A DNA stretch of 44,816 nucleotides. Origin: Spirulina subsalsa CS-330 (GTDB lineage: Bacteria; Cyanobacteriota; Cyanobacteriia; Cyanobacteriales; Spirulinaceae). Position 1 is the first letter of the stretch; every line of letters begins with the position of its first letter. Positions 35,397 to 44,796 of the stretch are shown in pieces. The notes beneath the pieces were generated by a model, which worked only from the letters and a program-made list of their open reading frames with translations, made no database searches and was not told where the DNA came from. The translations under genes were made by a program, and so were the position numbers. Location: positions 1 through 44,816 of the forward strand of contig NZ_JAQMTY010000172.1 of the NCBI RefSeq assembly GCF_028330765.1, read 5' to 3'.

Positions 35397-37409
35397 CTAA
35401 TCCACGGGTTCATAATCTGCCGCTAAGGTGGCATCATCATCATCAAACTCGAAGCGAAATTCATCGTCGTCGCTGGCTTCAACCTCTTCTTCTGCGATGA
35501 TTTGCGTGGGTTGTTCGCTAGGCTCGACGGGGTCCACGGTTGTGGGGGCTTCGGCGGGTACATCATCAACGGTTTCAAATTCAGCACTCACGCCTTGATT
35601 AGCCCGGTTATATAGATCCGTCCCCACAGCTAACACCGCTTGTTTAAACTCCTCAAGGCGTGTTTTCACCACTTCAACGGTGGACTTTGGATCTTTAAAC
35701 GCTAGGGCTAGGGCTTCTCGCTTGGCTTCCGCTTGCTGTTTGAGGTCTTCGCGAATCAGGTCGCTGTTGTCTTTGAGGGTTGTTTCGTGGGTGTAGGTGA
35801 TGCTGTCGGCCTGGTTCTGGAGTTCGACGAGTTCCATGCGCCGTCGGTCTTGTTCGGCATATTGCTCGGCTTCGCTGCGCATGCGTTCCACTTCGGCAGA
35901 ACTGAGGCCGCCGGTGTTGGTGATTCGCACGCTTTGCTCTTTGCCGGTGGCTTTATCTTGGGCGGAAACGCGCAAGATGCCGTTGACATCGATTTCAAAG
36001 GTGACTTCGATTTGGGGCACGCCACGGGGTGCGGGCAGAATCCCGGTGAGCAAAAATTTACCCAGACTTTTGTTATCCCGTGCCATGGCTCGTTCCCCTT
36101 GGAGAACGTGAATTTCGACGGAGGTTTGGCCATCGATGGCGGTGGAGAAGACTTGGGATTTGCTGGTGGGGATGGTGGTGTTGCGCTCGATGATTTTGGT
36201 GAAGACTTCGCCAAGGGTTTCAATCCCCAAGGAAAGCGGGGTGACATCGAGGAGGAGGAGGTCTTCGACTTCGCCGCCGAGGACACCGCCTTGGATGGCT
36301 GCACCGAGGGCGACGGCTTCGTCGGGGTTGACGGAGCGATCGGGTTCTTTGCCGCCAAAGTATTGTTTGATGGCGTTGCCGACGGCGGGAATGCGGGTGG
36401 AGCCGCCAACCATGAGGATGCGATCGATGTGGTTGGTGGTGAGGTCGCAGTCTTTGAGGGCTTGCTTGACGGGCAGGATCGTGCCTTTGATCAGTTCATT
36501 GGCCAGTTCTTCAAATTTAGAGCGGGAGAGATCACATTCGAGGTGTTTGGGGCCGGTTTCATCGGCGGTGATGAAGGGGAGGTTAATGGAGGTGTTGCCG
36601 ACGGTGGATAGCTCGATTTTGGCTTTTTCGGCAGCTTCCCGGAGGCGTTGGAGGGCCATTTTGTCGCCCCGGAGGTTAATGCCTGCGCTGGCTTGAAATT
36701 CGTTGGCCATCCATTGAACGATGACATTGTCGAAGTCGTCACCACCGAGGTGGTTGTTGCCGGAGGTGGCTTTGACTTCAAAGACACCGTCGCCGAGTTG
36801 GAGGACGGACACATCAAACGTACCGCCGCCGAGGTCAAAGACGAGGATATGTTGGTCTTGGTCTTGTTTGTCGAGGCCGTAGGCGAGGGCGGCGGCGGTG
36901 GGTTCGTTGATGATCCGCATCACGTCAAGGCCGGCGATGGTGCCGGAGTCTTTGGTGGCTTGGCGCTGAGCATCGGTGAAGTAGGCGGGGACGGTGATCA
37001 CGGCTTGGGTGACGGTTTCACCGAGGAATTGTTCGGCATCGGCTTTGAGCTTTTGCAGAATCATGGCGGAAATTTCTTGGGGGGTGTAGCTTTTGCCCCG
37101 AATTTCCACGTCTACGGTGCTGTCCCGGCCTTGGACACAGATGTAGGGGACGCGCGATCGCTCCTCCGACGTGTCATCCCAACGCCGACCGATAAACCGC
37201 TTAATACTGTAAATCGTATTTTCGGCGTTGGTCACAGCTTGCCGCTTGGCTAACTGCCCCACTAAGCGTTCGCCGGACTTGTCAAAGCCGACCATGCTAG
37301 GAGTGGTTCGCCCTCCCTCTGTGCTCTGGATGACGATGGGCTTACCGCCTTCGAGTACCGCCACACAACTATTCGTTGTGCCGAGGTCAATACCAATAAC
37401 TTTTCCCAT
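35397..37409 (-). CDS. dnaK: chaperone DnaK (Hsp70), DnaK1-like paralogue
   Basis: 670 aa Hsp70. ATPase domain: [54 protein letters not shown] and [11 protein letters not shown]. The linker and substrate domain begin at [17 protein letters not shown]. The C-terminal lid leads into an acidic tail ([20 protein letters not shown]). That tail lacks the DDVIDAEF-type ending of the essential cyanobacterial DnaK2. With grpE directly upstream, as for Synechocystis dnaK1, this points to the DnaK1 paralogue. The paralogue call is inference from tail and synteny. A long hairpin sits in the grpE-dnaK spacer, and I find no CIRCE element. Confidence 0.96.
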   Translation of the reverse strand: MGKVIGIDLGTTNSCVAVLEGGKPIVIQSTEGGRTTPSMVGFDKSGERLVGQLAKRQAVTNAENTIYSIKRFIGRRWDDTSEERSRVPYICVQGRDSTVDVEIRGKSYTPQEISAMILQKLKADAEQFLGETVTQAVITVPAYFTDAQRQATKDSGTIAGLDVMRIINEPTAAALAYGLDKQDQDQHILVFDLGGGTFDVSVLQLGDGVFEVKATSGNNHLGGDDFDNVIVQWMANEFQASAGINLRGDKMALQRLREAAEKAKIELSTVGNTSINLPFITADETGPKHLECDLSRSKFEELANELIKGTILPVKQALKDCDLTTNHIDRILMVGGSTRIPAVGNAIKQYFGGKEPDRSVNPDEAVALGAAIQGGVLGGEVEDLLLLDVTPLSLGIETLGEVFTKIIERNTTIPTSKSQVFSTAIDGQTSVEIHVLQGERAMARDNKSLGKFLLTGILPAPRGVPQIEVTFEIDVNGILRVSAQDKATGKEQSVRITNTGGLSSAEVERMRSEAEQYAEQDRRRMELVELQNQADSITYTHETTLKDNSDLIREDLKQQAEAKREALALAFKDPKSTVEVVKTRLEEFKQAVLAVGTDLYNRANQGVSAEFETVDDVPAEAPTTVDPVEPSEQPTQIIAEEEVEASDDDEFRFEFDDDDATLAADYEPVD

Positions 37410-37497
37410 GACACTTGGGCAGTAGAAGTGTGCAAGATGCTAAATCAAGAAGTCATTCCGCAACAGTGGCTTGATTCTTTATGTTGATTTTAATGGG

Positions 37498-37537
37498 AAT
37501 CCGCTTCTGTGCAAGTGTTTTTTGCACGGAGAGGATT
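37498..37537. other. long imperfect hairpin in the grpE-dnaK spacer
   Basis: AATCC/GGATT at the base, a mismatched middle, then GTGCAA/TTGCAC at the top with a six-base loop. No T tract follows on the minus strand, so it is not a standard terminator. It may be a processing or attenuation structure between grpE and dnaK. Confidence 0.4.
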
Positions 37538-37582
37538 CTAGACGGTGGAATGAGTGGTGTGAACCACTTGATGGGCGGTGAC

Positions 37583-38341
37583 TTATTCGGGTTCTGCGTC
37601 GCCGTCGTTGGCGATCGCCTCTGCCTCGACCATTCCAGGTTCCGGGGGAGCCGCAACCTTGACCATAGCATGGCGCAAGACCCGGTCATGGAGGAGATAG
37701 CCCCGCACCAGTTGCTCCATCACCGCCCCTTCGGCATATTCATTCGTCGGCTGTCGCATCATCGCTTCGTGGAAATTCGGGTCAAACTCTTGCCCTTCGG
37801 GCCGCATCGGTGCCACACCGAGCCGCTTCAAGATATCCACCAAATTTTTGTAAACACTCTGGTAGCTCTTATGGATCGTGGCTTCCCCTTCGGTGACGGC
37901 TTTGATATGCGATCGCGCCCGCTCAAAATTATCCACCACCGGCAACAACTCCGCCAGGGTCGTCCGCTTCGCCATATACTCCAGATCCTCTTTTTCCTTC
38001 TGGGTGCGCTTCCGGAAATTATCAAAATCCGCCGCAATTCTCAACGCCTGCGTCTTATGGGATTCCAATTGCTGCGCCTGTTGGGCAAGCTGACGGCGTA
38101 ACGATTCGAGTTCAAACTGCATCGCTTCCACCGCCTGCACCTGATCACTCGACAACGCCGGCTCCGTTGCCACAGCATCATCGCTCGGTTCTGTCGCCGC
38201 CGACTCTAACTCATCAGCCACAGCATCAGCCCCCTCCGGAGGCATGGATAACTCGTCTATGGCATGATCCGCTGCAACCGTCGGATCAGCACCATCAGGG
38301 GTGTCTAGCGTCACATCAGGCTGGTTGGGGTCGTTTGTCAT
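37583..38341 (-). CDS. grpE: nucleotide exchange factor GrpE
   Basis: 252 aa from the ATG at 38341; the frame reaches a TTG at 38365. The N-terminal roughly 80 residues are acidic and Ala/Asp/Glu-rich, probably disordered. A long coiled coil follows ([20 protein letters not shown]). The GrpE core is [36 protein letters not shown] and [21 protein letters not shown]. It dimerises and releases ADP from DnaK. It is longer than E. coli GrpE (197 aa) mainly because of the acidic N-terminus. First gene of the minus-strand chaperone block, divergent from pilB. Confidence 0.96.
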   Translation of the reverse strand: MTNDPNQPDVTLDTPDGADPTVAADHAIDELSMPPEGADAVADELESAATEPSDDAVATEPALSSDQVQAVEAMQFELESLRRQLAQQAQQLESHKTQALRIAADFDNFRKRTQKEKEDLEYMAKRTTLAELLPVVDNFERARSHIKAVTEGEATIHKSYQSVYKNLVDILKRLGVAPMRPEGQEFDPNFHEAMMRQPTNEYAEGAVMEQLVRGYLLHDRVLRHAMVKVAAPPEPGMVEAEAIANDGDAEPE

Positions 38342-38732
38342 AGGAGGTCTCGTAAACTTAAACAAAAATCAACTTCAAGAGGCAGTCTGCCACGTTTCAA
38401 CAGCCTTGAACAACCGTAGCAAAGCCACAACGCTGCAAGGTTTGCAGATCTCACTGAACCATCATACCGTTTGGCCTCTGTGCTATTCTACCGACCCTCA
38501 AGATTTTCTTGGAATTTCCCCGCGCCACAGAACCATCCTGGCCTGGAAAATACGCCAATTTCGCATTGACAAAACCCCAACATCAATGCTGAATTGACAC
38601 GCAAAGAATTTACCGATCAGGGAATATCTACGGTTTAATGGAAAACAAGATAGGTGAGTTATCCTTGCGTCAACATCCAAACCTTACTCACCTCGCCCCT
38701 CGACATTCTTCATCCAGCAGCGGAACTCGGCT
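38342..38732. promoter_or_regulatory. 391-base divergent region between grpE and the pil operon
   Basis: Contains TTGACA (38566-38571) with CTGAAT 17 bases on (38589-38594), a weak sigma70-type candidate for the rightward pil operon. A perfect eight-base inverted repeat AGGTGAGT / ACTCACCT (38652-38659, 38686-38693) lies in the pilB leader. No gene, CIRCE or other named element is seen. Promoter assignment is tentative. Confidence 0.35.
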
Positions 38733-40718
38733 ATGACTCAATCCTCATCGAGAATCTCCCGGCGCTCTCGGGCCCTCACTGTTCGTAATGATTTTTCTCC
38801 CTTCGGAAATAAATTAATTCAAGCGGGCTACATCGAAAGCGAACAGATGAAACAGGCGCTCACGGAAACCCGTCGTTCCGGGCGACCCCTCACAGATGTA
38901 CTTGAAACGATTACCGGTCGCCAACTCACCCCAGAGTTACAACGCCAGTACAAGAAGCAGCAACTCTTTGAGCTTAAGATTCTGTACGGCGTAGATTCGA
39001 TCGATCCGGAAGTGAATGCGATCGAAAATAACCAGATGGCCGAGTTGATCGAGAACCTGGTGCCGGATGATATCTGTCGTCGCCACAAACTGGTTCCGCT
39101 GCGCAAAAGTGAAGATGATCCCCCCTCAGTCCTTGTGGCGATGGTCAATCCCGACGATCTAGAAGCCCAGGATGATCTCAAGCGGGTACTGCGGGGGGTC
39201 AACCTTCAGCGGATGGTGATCACCGAACAGGACTACCAACGCCTCATTGATCAGTACCTCGATGAGCAGGTTAAAATCGCCAAAGCGAAGGACGCGGCCA
39301 AGGCCGCGGATGTCTCCGATATTGTGGGTGACCTCGATGCCCTCGGAGAAGCCCCCGATGAGCTAGAGGAAGATCTCAGCCAAGATGATATCAATGGCGC
39401 TCCCATCGTCAACTTGGTGAAGAAGATTTTGATTAAAGCCCTCCAAGATGGGGTTTCTGATATTCACGTTGAACCCCAAGAAGAAACCCTGCGAGTCCGG
39501 TTCCGGAAAGATGGGGTGTTGCAACAATCGTTCCCGCCCTTTCCAAAAAAGGTGGCGGGGGCTGTGGCCGCTCGTTTCAAAATCATGGCGGAGTTGGATA
39601 TTGCCGAAAAACGGATGCCCCAGGATGGCAAAATTCGTCAGGTGTACCAAGGTCGCAAAATTGACTTCCGGGTGAGTACGCTGCCCAGTCGCTACGGGGA
39701 AAAGGTGGTGCTGCGGATTTTGGATAACGCTTCGACGCAGTTGGGGTTAGACAAGTTAATTAGTGATGAGGAGACTCTAGAGTTGGTGCGGGAGATGGCC
39801 CGCCGTCCCTTTGGCTTGATTTTGGTGACGGGGCCGACGGGGTCTGGAAAATCGACGAGTTTGTACTCGGTGCTTGCCGAACGGAATGATCCGGGGATTA
39901 ATATCAGTACGGCGGAAGACCCGATTGAGTATTCCTTGCCGGGAATTACGCAGGTGCAGGTGATTCGTGAAAAGGGGATGGATTTTGCGTCGATTTTGCG
40001 ATCGTTCCTGCGGCAAGATCCGGATGTGATCCTGGTGGGGGAAACGCGGGATAAGGAAACGGCGAAAACGGCGATTGAGGCGGCGCTGACGGGTCACTTG
40101 GTGTTAACGACGCTGCACACGAACGACGCGGCAGGGGCGATCGCTCGCCTCGATGAAATGGGCGTTGAACCCTTCATGGTGTCCGGGGCGCTCCTGGGTG
40201 TGTTGGCCCAACGGCTGATGCGGCGCGTCTGTAGCGAATGCCGTGTGCCCTACGAACCCAGCCGCGAAGAATTGGCCCGCTATGGGATGACCGCCGCCGC
40301 CGATGGCGAAATCACCATTTACAAAGCCAATACGATCGCGATCGAAGACCGCAAAGCCAACAAATGTTGCGAAAAATGTGGCGGCATTGGCTACAAAGGC
40401 CGGGTCGGGGTCTATGAAGTGCTCAAGATGACCGAAAACCTCCAATCCCTGATCAACGCCGGAGCCTCCACCGATCGCATCAAAGAAGTCGCCGTGGAAG
40501 AAGGGATGAAAACCCTGCTAGCCTACAGCCTCAACCTGGTCAGAGAAGGTCACACCACCCTCGAAGAAGTCGAGCGCGTCACCTTCACCGATGCCGGGTT
40601 AGAGGCTGAACTCAAGGCCAAGCGCAAGAGTGGTCTAACCTGTGTTACCTGCGCGGCTGAACTACAGCCCGAATGGGTCGATTGTCCCTACTGCATGACC
40701 CCGCGTTTTTCGGACTAA
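38733..40718 (+). CDS. pilB: type IV pilus extension ATPase PilB
   Basis: 661 aa hexameric motor that powers pilin polymerisation. N-terminal regulatory region: PFGNKLIQAGYIESEQMKQAL, then an MshEN-like second part. Catalytic core: Walker A GPTGSGKSTSLYS (about residue 367), Asp box STAEDPIEY, Walker B DPDVILVGETRDKETA, His box LTTLHTNDAAGAI. A tetracysteine zinc site is split as CSEC (about 500) and CCEKCGG (about 546). Unusually, the last 30 residues hold a second CxxC pair (CVTC, CPYC), a likely extra zinc ribbon. It is the first gene of pilB-pilT-pilC. Confidence 0.96.
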   Translation: MTQSSSRISRRSRALTVRNDFSPFGNKLIQAGYIESEQMKQALTETRRSGRPLTDVLETITGRQLTPELQRQYKKQQLFELKILYGVDSIDPEVNAIENNQMAELIENLVPDDICRRHKLVPLRKSEDDPPSVLVAMVNPDDLEAQDDLKRVLRGVNLQRMVITEQDYQRLIDQYLDEQVKIAKAKDAAKAADVSDIVGDLDALGEAPDELEEDLSQDDINGAPIVNLVKKILIKALQDGVSDIHVEPQEETLRVRFRKDGVLQQSFPPFPKKVAGAVAARFKIMAELDIAEKRMPQDGKIRQVYQGRKIDFRVSTLPSRYGEKVVLRILDNASTQLGLDKLISDEETLELVREMARRPFGLILVTGPTGSGKSTSLYSVLAERNDPGINISTAEDPIEYSLPGITQVQVIREKGMDFASILRSFLRQDPDVILVGETRDKETAKTAIEAALTGHLVLTTLHTNDAAGAIARLDEMGVEPFMVSGALLGVLAQRLMRRVCSECRVPYEPSREELARYGMTAAADGEITIYKANTIAIEDRKANKCCEKCGGIGYKGRVGVYEVLKMTENLQSLINAGASTDRIKEVAVEEGMKTLLAYSLNLVREGHTTLEEVERVTFTDAGLEAELKAKRKSGLTCVTCAAELQPEWVDCPYCMTPRFSD

Positions 40719-40741
40719 GGGATACAAAAATCCTTCAAGCT

Positions 40742-40769
40742 GGGCACACTCCGTTTTGAGGAGTACCCC
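40742..40769 (+). other. hairpin in the pilB-pilT spacer
   Basis: GGG...ACTCC pairs with GGAGT...CCC around the loop GTTTTGA. It lies between pilB stop and the pilT ribosome site. No T tract follows, so it may stabilise or process the operon mRNA or attenuate downstream expression. Confidence 0.35.
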
Positions 40770-40807
40770 ACACTCTTAATCTAATGACTGCCTAAGGAGC
40801 ATTCACT

Positions 40808-41884
40808 ATGGAATTAATGATCGAAGATGTCCTCGAACAACTGGTTGAAATGGGCGGCTCTGATGTCCATATTCAAGCCGGTGCTCCCCTTTATTTCCGA
40901 ATCAGTGGGCATCTCCAACCTGCCCTGGGAGATGAGCCTCTATCCCCCCAAGAATGCCAGAAGTTAATCTTCAGCATGCTCAACAACAAGCAACGCAAAG
41001 AGCTTGAACAAAACTGGGAGCTAGATTCATCCTACGGGGTGAAAGGACTCGCTCGATTCCGCCTCAATGTGTACAAAGAGCGCGGCTGTTGGGCTGCCTG
41101 TATGCGGGCGCTATCGTCTAAGATCCCGAACTTTGATATGTTGGGGCTGCCGGATATTGTCCGGGAAATGACGGAGCGGCCGCGGGGCATGGTGTTGGTC
41201 ACGGGCCAAACGGGATCGGGCAAAACCACAACGATGGCGGCGATGCTTGACCTGATTAACCGCACCCGGTCTGAGCATATTCTGACGGTGGAAGACCCGA
41301 TTGAATATGTATTCCCCAATATCAAAAGCCTCTTTCATCAACGCCAAAAAGGGGAAGATACCAAAAGTTTCTCCAATGCGTTGAAAGGGGCACTCCGCCA
41401 AGATCCCGATATTATCCTGGTGGGGGAAATGCGGGATTTAGAGACGATCGCACTCGCCGTATCAGCAGCAGAAACGGGTCACTTGGTGATGGGAACGCTG
41501 CACACCAACTCGGCGGCGGGGACGATTGACCGGCTTTTGGATGTGTTCCCTCCTGAACAACAGCCCCAAATTCGCGCCCAGATGTCGCAATCGTTGCTGG
41601 CGGTGTTTAGTCAATGTTTGGTGGCAAAGGCGAATCCGAAGCCGGGGGAATATGGACGCTGTATGGCCCAGGAAATTATGATCGTGACACCGGCGATCGC
41701 TAACTTGATCCGTGACGGCAAAACCTCAATGATCTATTCCTCGATTCAAACCGGGATGAAAATGGGGATGCAAACCATGGAGCAAGCCCTCGCCAAGTTT
41801 GTCAAAGATAAACAGGTTACATTTGAAGAAGCGGCCGGAAAATGCAGCAAGCCCGATGAATTACAGCGGCTCTTAGGGAAATAA
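40808..41884 (+). CDS. pilT: type IV pilus retraction ATPase PilT
   Basis: 358 aa, the usual PilT length. The motor depolymerises pili for twitching motility. Motifs: Walker A TGQTGSGKTTTMA (about residues 132-144), Asp box LTVEDPIEYVF, Walker B DPDIILVGEMRDLETI, His box GTLHTNSAAGTIDR, and a C-terminal VTPAIANLIRDGKTSMIYS (the retraction-specific AIRNLIRE-type motif). AAGGAG at 40794-40799 gives a strong ribosome site. It is second in the pil operon, after an 89-base spacer with a hairpin. Confidence 0.97.
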   Translation: MELMIEDVLEQLVEMGGSDVHIQAGAPLYFRISGHLQPALGDEPLSPQECQKLIFSMLNNKQRKELEQNWELDSSYGVKGLARFRLNVYKERGCWAACMRALSSKIPNFDMLGLPDIVREMTERPRGMVLVTGQTGSGKTTTMAAMLDLINRTRSEHILTVEDPIEYVFPNIKSLFHQRQKGEDTKSFSNALKGALRQDPDIILVGEMRDLETIALAVSAAETGHLVMGTLHTNSAAGTIDRLLDVFPPEQQPQIRAQMSQSLLAVFSQCLVAKANPKPGEYGRCMAQEIMIVTPAIANLIRDGKTSMIYSSIQTGMKMGMQTMEQALAKFVKDKQVTFEEAAGKCSKPDELQRLLGK

Positions 41885-41951
41885 CCCCCACCCGATCGCT
41901 TCTTTTGCGTTGATTTTACCCTTGTCACTCTTGCGAGTTGGATTAACTGCC

Positions 41952-43181
41952 ATGCCCCAGTTCACTGCTGAAGTTCAAGATTCTAAAGGCAACAAGCTGA
42001 AAGAAAAGGTCAAAGCGACCTCAGCCGAACAAGCTCGGATGATGCTCCAAAACCAATATTCCAGTATTGGCAAAATTGAGCGATCGGGCATGGGCTTTGA
42101 CCTCAATGAACTGTCGGAAAAATTAACCTCCGTCACCGTCAAAGACAAAGCGGTCTTCTCACGGCAATTCGCAGTGATGATCAATGCTGGGGTGGCAATG
42201 GTGCGATCGCTAGGCATTCTGCAAGACCAATGCCCCAACCCCAAACTCAAAAAAGCCCTCACCGGCATCAGTGCTGATGTGCAAGCCGGGGTCAGCATCA
42301 GCGAAGCAATGCGGAAATATCCCGAATGCTTTGATCAACTCTATGTCGCCATGGTGGATGCCGGGGAGACTGGGGGGGTGCTGGATCAAGTCCTCGATCG
42401 CCTCGCCGTGCTGCTCGAAAACATGCAGCGCCTCACCAACCAAATCAAATCTGCCATGACCTATCCCATGGCGGTGGGCTCATTGGCGGTGATTGTCTTC
42501 TTTGCCATGACGATCTTTTTGATTCCCATTTTTGCAGGCATTTTTGAAGACCTCGGCACAACCCTACCGCTGCTCACCCAGATCATGCTGATCTTGAGTA
42601 ACTTATTTATCCCAGACGCGAACGACTGGTGGTTTTGGCCCGTCTTTCTCGGCTCTATTTTTGGCATCACTACCGCCTACAAAGTCTATTACAAAACCCC
42701 CGCCGGACATTTACAAATTGATGCCTTTTTCCTCAAAGCTCCCCTCGTCGGTGACCTGAACACCAAAACCGCCGTTGCCCGCTTCTGCCGGATTTTCGGG
42801 ACGCTGACCCGTTCCGGTGTCCCCATTTTGAACTGTATGGACATTGTGCGGGATGTGGCGGGGAATCAAGTGGTGGCCAATGCGATCGAACGCGCCAAAT
42901 CCGAAATTCAACAGGGGGGGATGATTAGCGTTGCCCTTGAAGAAGAGGCGGTGTTTCCCCCCTTGGCGATTCAGATGATCAGTATTGGTGAAGAAACCGG
43001 GGAATTGGATTCCATGATGATGAAAGTCGCTGACTTTTATGAAGATGAAGTCGAACAGTCCGTCAAAGCCCTCACCAGTGTGATTGAGCCGATCATGATG
43101 GTGGGGGTTGCGGGCTTGGTGGGGGTGATTCTTTTATCGATGTATCTGCCGATGTTTGCGGTGTTTGATGAACTTGGCTAA
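41952..43181 (+). CDS. pilC: type IV pilus inner-membrane platform protein PilC
   Basis: 409 aa from the ATG at 41952 (MPQFTAEVQDSKGNKLKEKV); the frame opens at 41910. Two T2SSF domains are visible: residues about 75-200 (FSRQFAVMINAGVAMVRSL) and about 280-400 (FCRIFGTLTRSGVPILNCM). Each contains the paired GE(E)TG motif (VDAGETGGVLDQVL, ISIGEETGELDSMM). Membrane helices lie at about 170-200, 215-240 and 380-405. It forms the platform turned by PilB and PilT, and its position after pilT supports a single operon. Confidence 0.96.
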   Translation: MPQFTAEVQDSKGNKLKEKVKATSAEQARMMLQNQYSSIGKIERSGMGFDLNELSEKLTSVTVKDKAVFSRQFAVMINAGVAMVRSLGILQDQCPNPKLKKALTGISADVQAGVSISEAMRKYPECFDQLYVAMVDAGETGGVLDQVLDRLAVLLENMQRLTNQIKSAMTYPMAVGSLAVIVFFAMTIFLIPIFAGIFEDLGTTLPLLTQIMLILSNLFIPDANDWWFWPVFLGSIFGITTAYKVYYKTPAGHLQIDAFFLKAPLVGDLNTKTAVARFCRIFGTLTRSGVPILNCMDIVRDVAGNQVVANAIERAKSEIQQGGMISVALEEEAVFPPLAIQMISIGEETGELDSMMMKVADFYEDEVEQSVKALTSVIEPIMMVGVAGLVGVILLSMYLPMFAVFDELG

Positions 43182-43196
43182 TTGAATGGAGTTTTT

Positions 43197-43790
43197 ATGC
43201 CTGTGAAATCGTATTATTACGAAACCCTGCTCGCGGAATATAGTAATCGGGATGCAGCGATCGCACTCCTCAAACAGCATCGCCCGTACCTCGAAATGAT
43301 TCCGAGCATGCGGCGACCCTACGACAGTGTGATTCCCCTGCCCTTGCCCATTGCTCGGATTCGCCACCCCAAACCCAATCAATCATCAATCCAATCCACC
43401 CCCAACACCGCCCGCATCCTGGACTGTGACCTGGCCATTTTGATGTGTGATCCGGAATGGAAAATCAAAATGGGGGTGGAAATTTTGGTCTTCATCCATC
43501 GTCCCCAGGAAGACTTTTCTGAACTCTTAATGCGGTGGCGCAACACCCAAATACACCTCGATAAAGACTATGAATGGGTGATGCCCCACCGCTATGAAGA
43601 TGTGATCAGTGAAGGGGCAGAGCGGGTTTACCCCCTGTTTGTGGTCTTTTCCGGTACGCCCGAACGGATTCAGCGGGGGTTAGCCGGCGCATCGCTACCC
43701 TACATCATCCACACCGCACCCGATTATGCCGAGGGGGATGAGGATGCGGGGTTGATCTGGCAGGAAAATGAACTCGAACTGGAGGAATAA
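43197..43790 (+). CDS. hypothetical protein, fourth gene of the pilBTC operon
   Basis: 197 aa from the ATG at 43197, with GGAG at 43188-43191, only 15 bases after pilC. The frame opens at TTG 43182, but the ATG has the better ribosome site. No signal peptide or membrane helix is evident. It is predicted globular, with the regions YYYETLLAEYSNRDAAIALL, ILDCDLAILMCDPEWKIK and YEWVMPHRYEDVISEGAERV. The C-terminus is strongly acidic (ELELEE). I do not recognise the family. Operon position suggests a pilus-related or motility role, which is inference. Confidence 0.75.
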   Translation: MPVKSYYYETLLAEYSNRDAAIALLKQHRPYLEMIPSMRRPYDSVIPLPLPIARIRHPKPNQSSIQSTPNTARILDCDLAILMCDPEWKIKMGVEILVFIHRPQEDFSELLMRWRNTQIHLDKDYEWVMPHRYEDVISEGAERVYPLFVVFSGTPERIQRGLAGASLPYIIHTAPDYAEGDEDAGLIWQENELELEE

Positions 43791-43800
43791 CCCCCGGCCC

Positions 43801-43951
43801 CTGGTTGACTGACAAACGTTGATAGCCCTCACCCCCAACCCCTCTCCCAGAGGGCGAGGGGAGCCGATCCATTTTTCCAGTTCCCTCTCCCCTAGGGAGA
43901 GGGCTAGGGTGAGGGCTTTCCGGGATCTGGCTAATTTTGTCAGTCAACCAG
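43801..43951. mobile_element. 151-bp MITE-like element with perfect terminal inverted repeats
   Basis: CTGGTTGACTGACAAA (43801-43816) and its exact reverse complement (43936-43951) bound the element. Inside, GCCCTCACCC (43825-43834) pairs with GGGTGAGGGC (43907-43916), and further C-rich/G-rich arms flank. The interior is non-coding and highly structured. It is the layout of a non-autonomous element or REP-type sequence, located just after the unknown pil-operon gene. No transposase is present in the window. Confidence 0.72.
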
Positions 43952-44011
43952 CCCCGGCCCTGTGCCGGGTGATGCGTTGATCTGTGCTGTTGCTCTAATG
44001 TTGTTGTCGCG

Positions 44012-44500
44012 ATGACCTCCCCGGATGACCCCCAAACCCTGTATCTTAATTTTCCCCACCAGTTCCAAAGCCTGGTACTCAGCACGGTGAGCGGGGCGGG
44101 GGTTCCCCATGCCAGTTATGCGCCGTTTGTGATCAATGCCGCTCGTCAGGTGTATGTGTTGATTAGTGGCCTGGCGATTCATACTCAAAACATGCTGACG
44201 ACTCAACGGGCAAGTGTGATGTGGCTTGAAGATGAAGCCCAATGCCAACAAATTTTTGCCCGTCGTCGCTTGACCTATGACTGTAGGGTGACGGTGATTG
44301 AACGGGAGGCGGCGGAGTGGGAGGCGATCGCTGATCAATTTGAGGCGCGGTTTGGCGCAATGGTCAAAACCCTACGCAGTTTAGGGGATTTTCAACTGGT
44401 GTGCCTCACGCCCCAGGGCGGTCGTTTTGTGATGGGATTTGGGGCCGCCTATCGGATCAACGGTGAGGATTTAGCACATCTCTATCCTTTGCGGGGTTGA
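44012..44500 (+). CDS. HugZ-family (pyridoxamine 5'-phosphate oxidase-like) protein
   Basis: 162 aa, single split-barrel flavin/heme-binding fold. Strand and loop pattern: LVLSTVSGAGVPHASYAPF, VYVLISGLAIHTQNML, RASVMWLEDE, RRRLTYDCRVTVIERE. The C-terminal GGRFVMGFGAAYRI is characteristic of HugZ-like heme-utilisation proteins. Those bind heme via C-terminal His residues; here the only late His is in DLAHLYPL, so heme binding is uncertain. It converges with a small membrane protein gene, eight bases apart. Function is given at family level only. Confidence 0.85.
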   Translation: MTSPDDPQTLYLNFPHQFQSLVLSTVSGAGVPHASYAPFVINAARQVYVLISGLAIHTQNMLTTQRASVMWLEDEAQCQQIFARRRLTYDCRVTVIEREAAEWEAIADQFEARFGAMVKTLRSLGDFQLVCLTPQGGRFVMGFGAAYRINGEDLAHLYPLRG

Positions 44501-44508
44501 GGGGAGGA

Positions 44509-44712
44509 TTAATCTGCGGTTTCGTCCTCTTCGTTCACTTTCGGCACAAAATCAGGGCGATCGCGCCCTTCCCAACCCGCCGGACGCTTCGAGTTATACC
44601 ATGCGATCGAACCAATCCCCACCGCTGCGATAAACCCCACCACATAGACAGCGGTAAAGGCGAGGGGCAATTCCCCCAACACCACCGTAACCCCGAACAT
44701 TGCTTGCATCAT
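44509..44712 (-). CDS. small single-helix membrane protein, possibly Psb35
   Basis: 67 aa from the ATG at 44712. The frame extends to TTG 44754, but that part looks non-coding; a second ATG follows immediately. One membrane helix (LPLAFTAVYVVGFIAAVGIGS, about residues 12-32, written here split as LPLAFTAVYVV and GFIAAVGIGS) is followed by IAWYNSKRPAGWEGRDRPDF and an acidic tail. The short hydrophobic segment with a soluble, charged C-terminus resembles small cyanobacterial photosystem II assembly proteins, most like what I recall of Psb35 (Ssl2148). That identity is uncertain. Conservation of WYNSKRP suggests a real gene. Confidence 0.65.
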   Translation of the reverse strand: MMQAMFGVTVVLGELPLAFTAVYVVGFIAAVGIGSIAWYNSKRPAGWEGRDRPDFVPKVNEEDETAD

Positions 44713-44796
44713 AATCTTTGTGAACGACGATAAACCGTAAGGGTATCTTAACAAAGCCTGTCGAACCTGCGATCGTTTCCCCGTCGCACTTCATGG

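Noticed and set aside
35733-36611. 292-codon open frame on the plus strand antisense to dnaK
   Set aside because: Long antisense frames over dnaK are a known artefact of its codon pattern. The product has no domain of its own, and dnaK is fully conserved on the other strand.
37410-37582. CIRCE/HrcA operator for the chaperone block
   Set aside because: No inverted TTAGCACTC/GAGTGCTAA pair is present.
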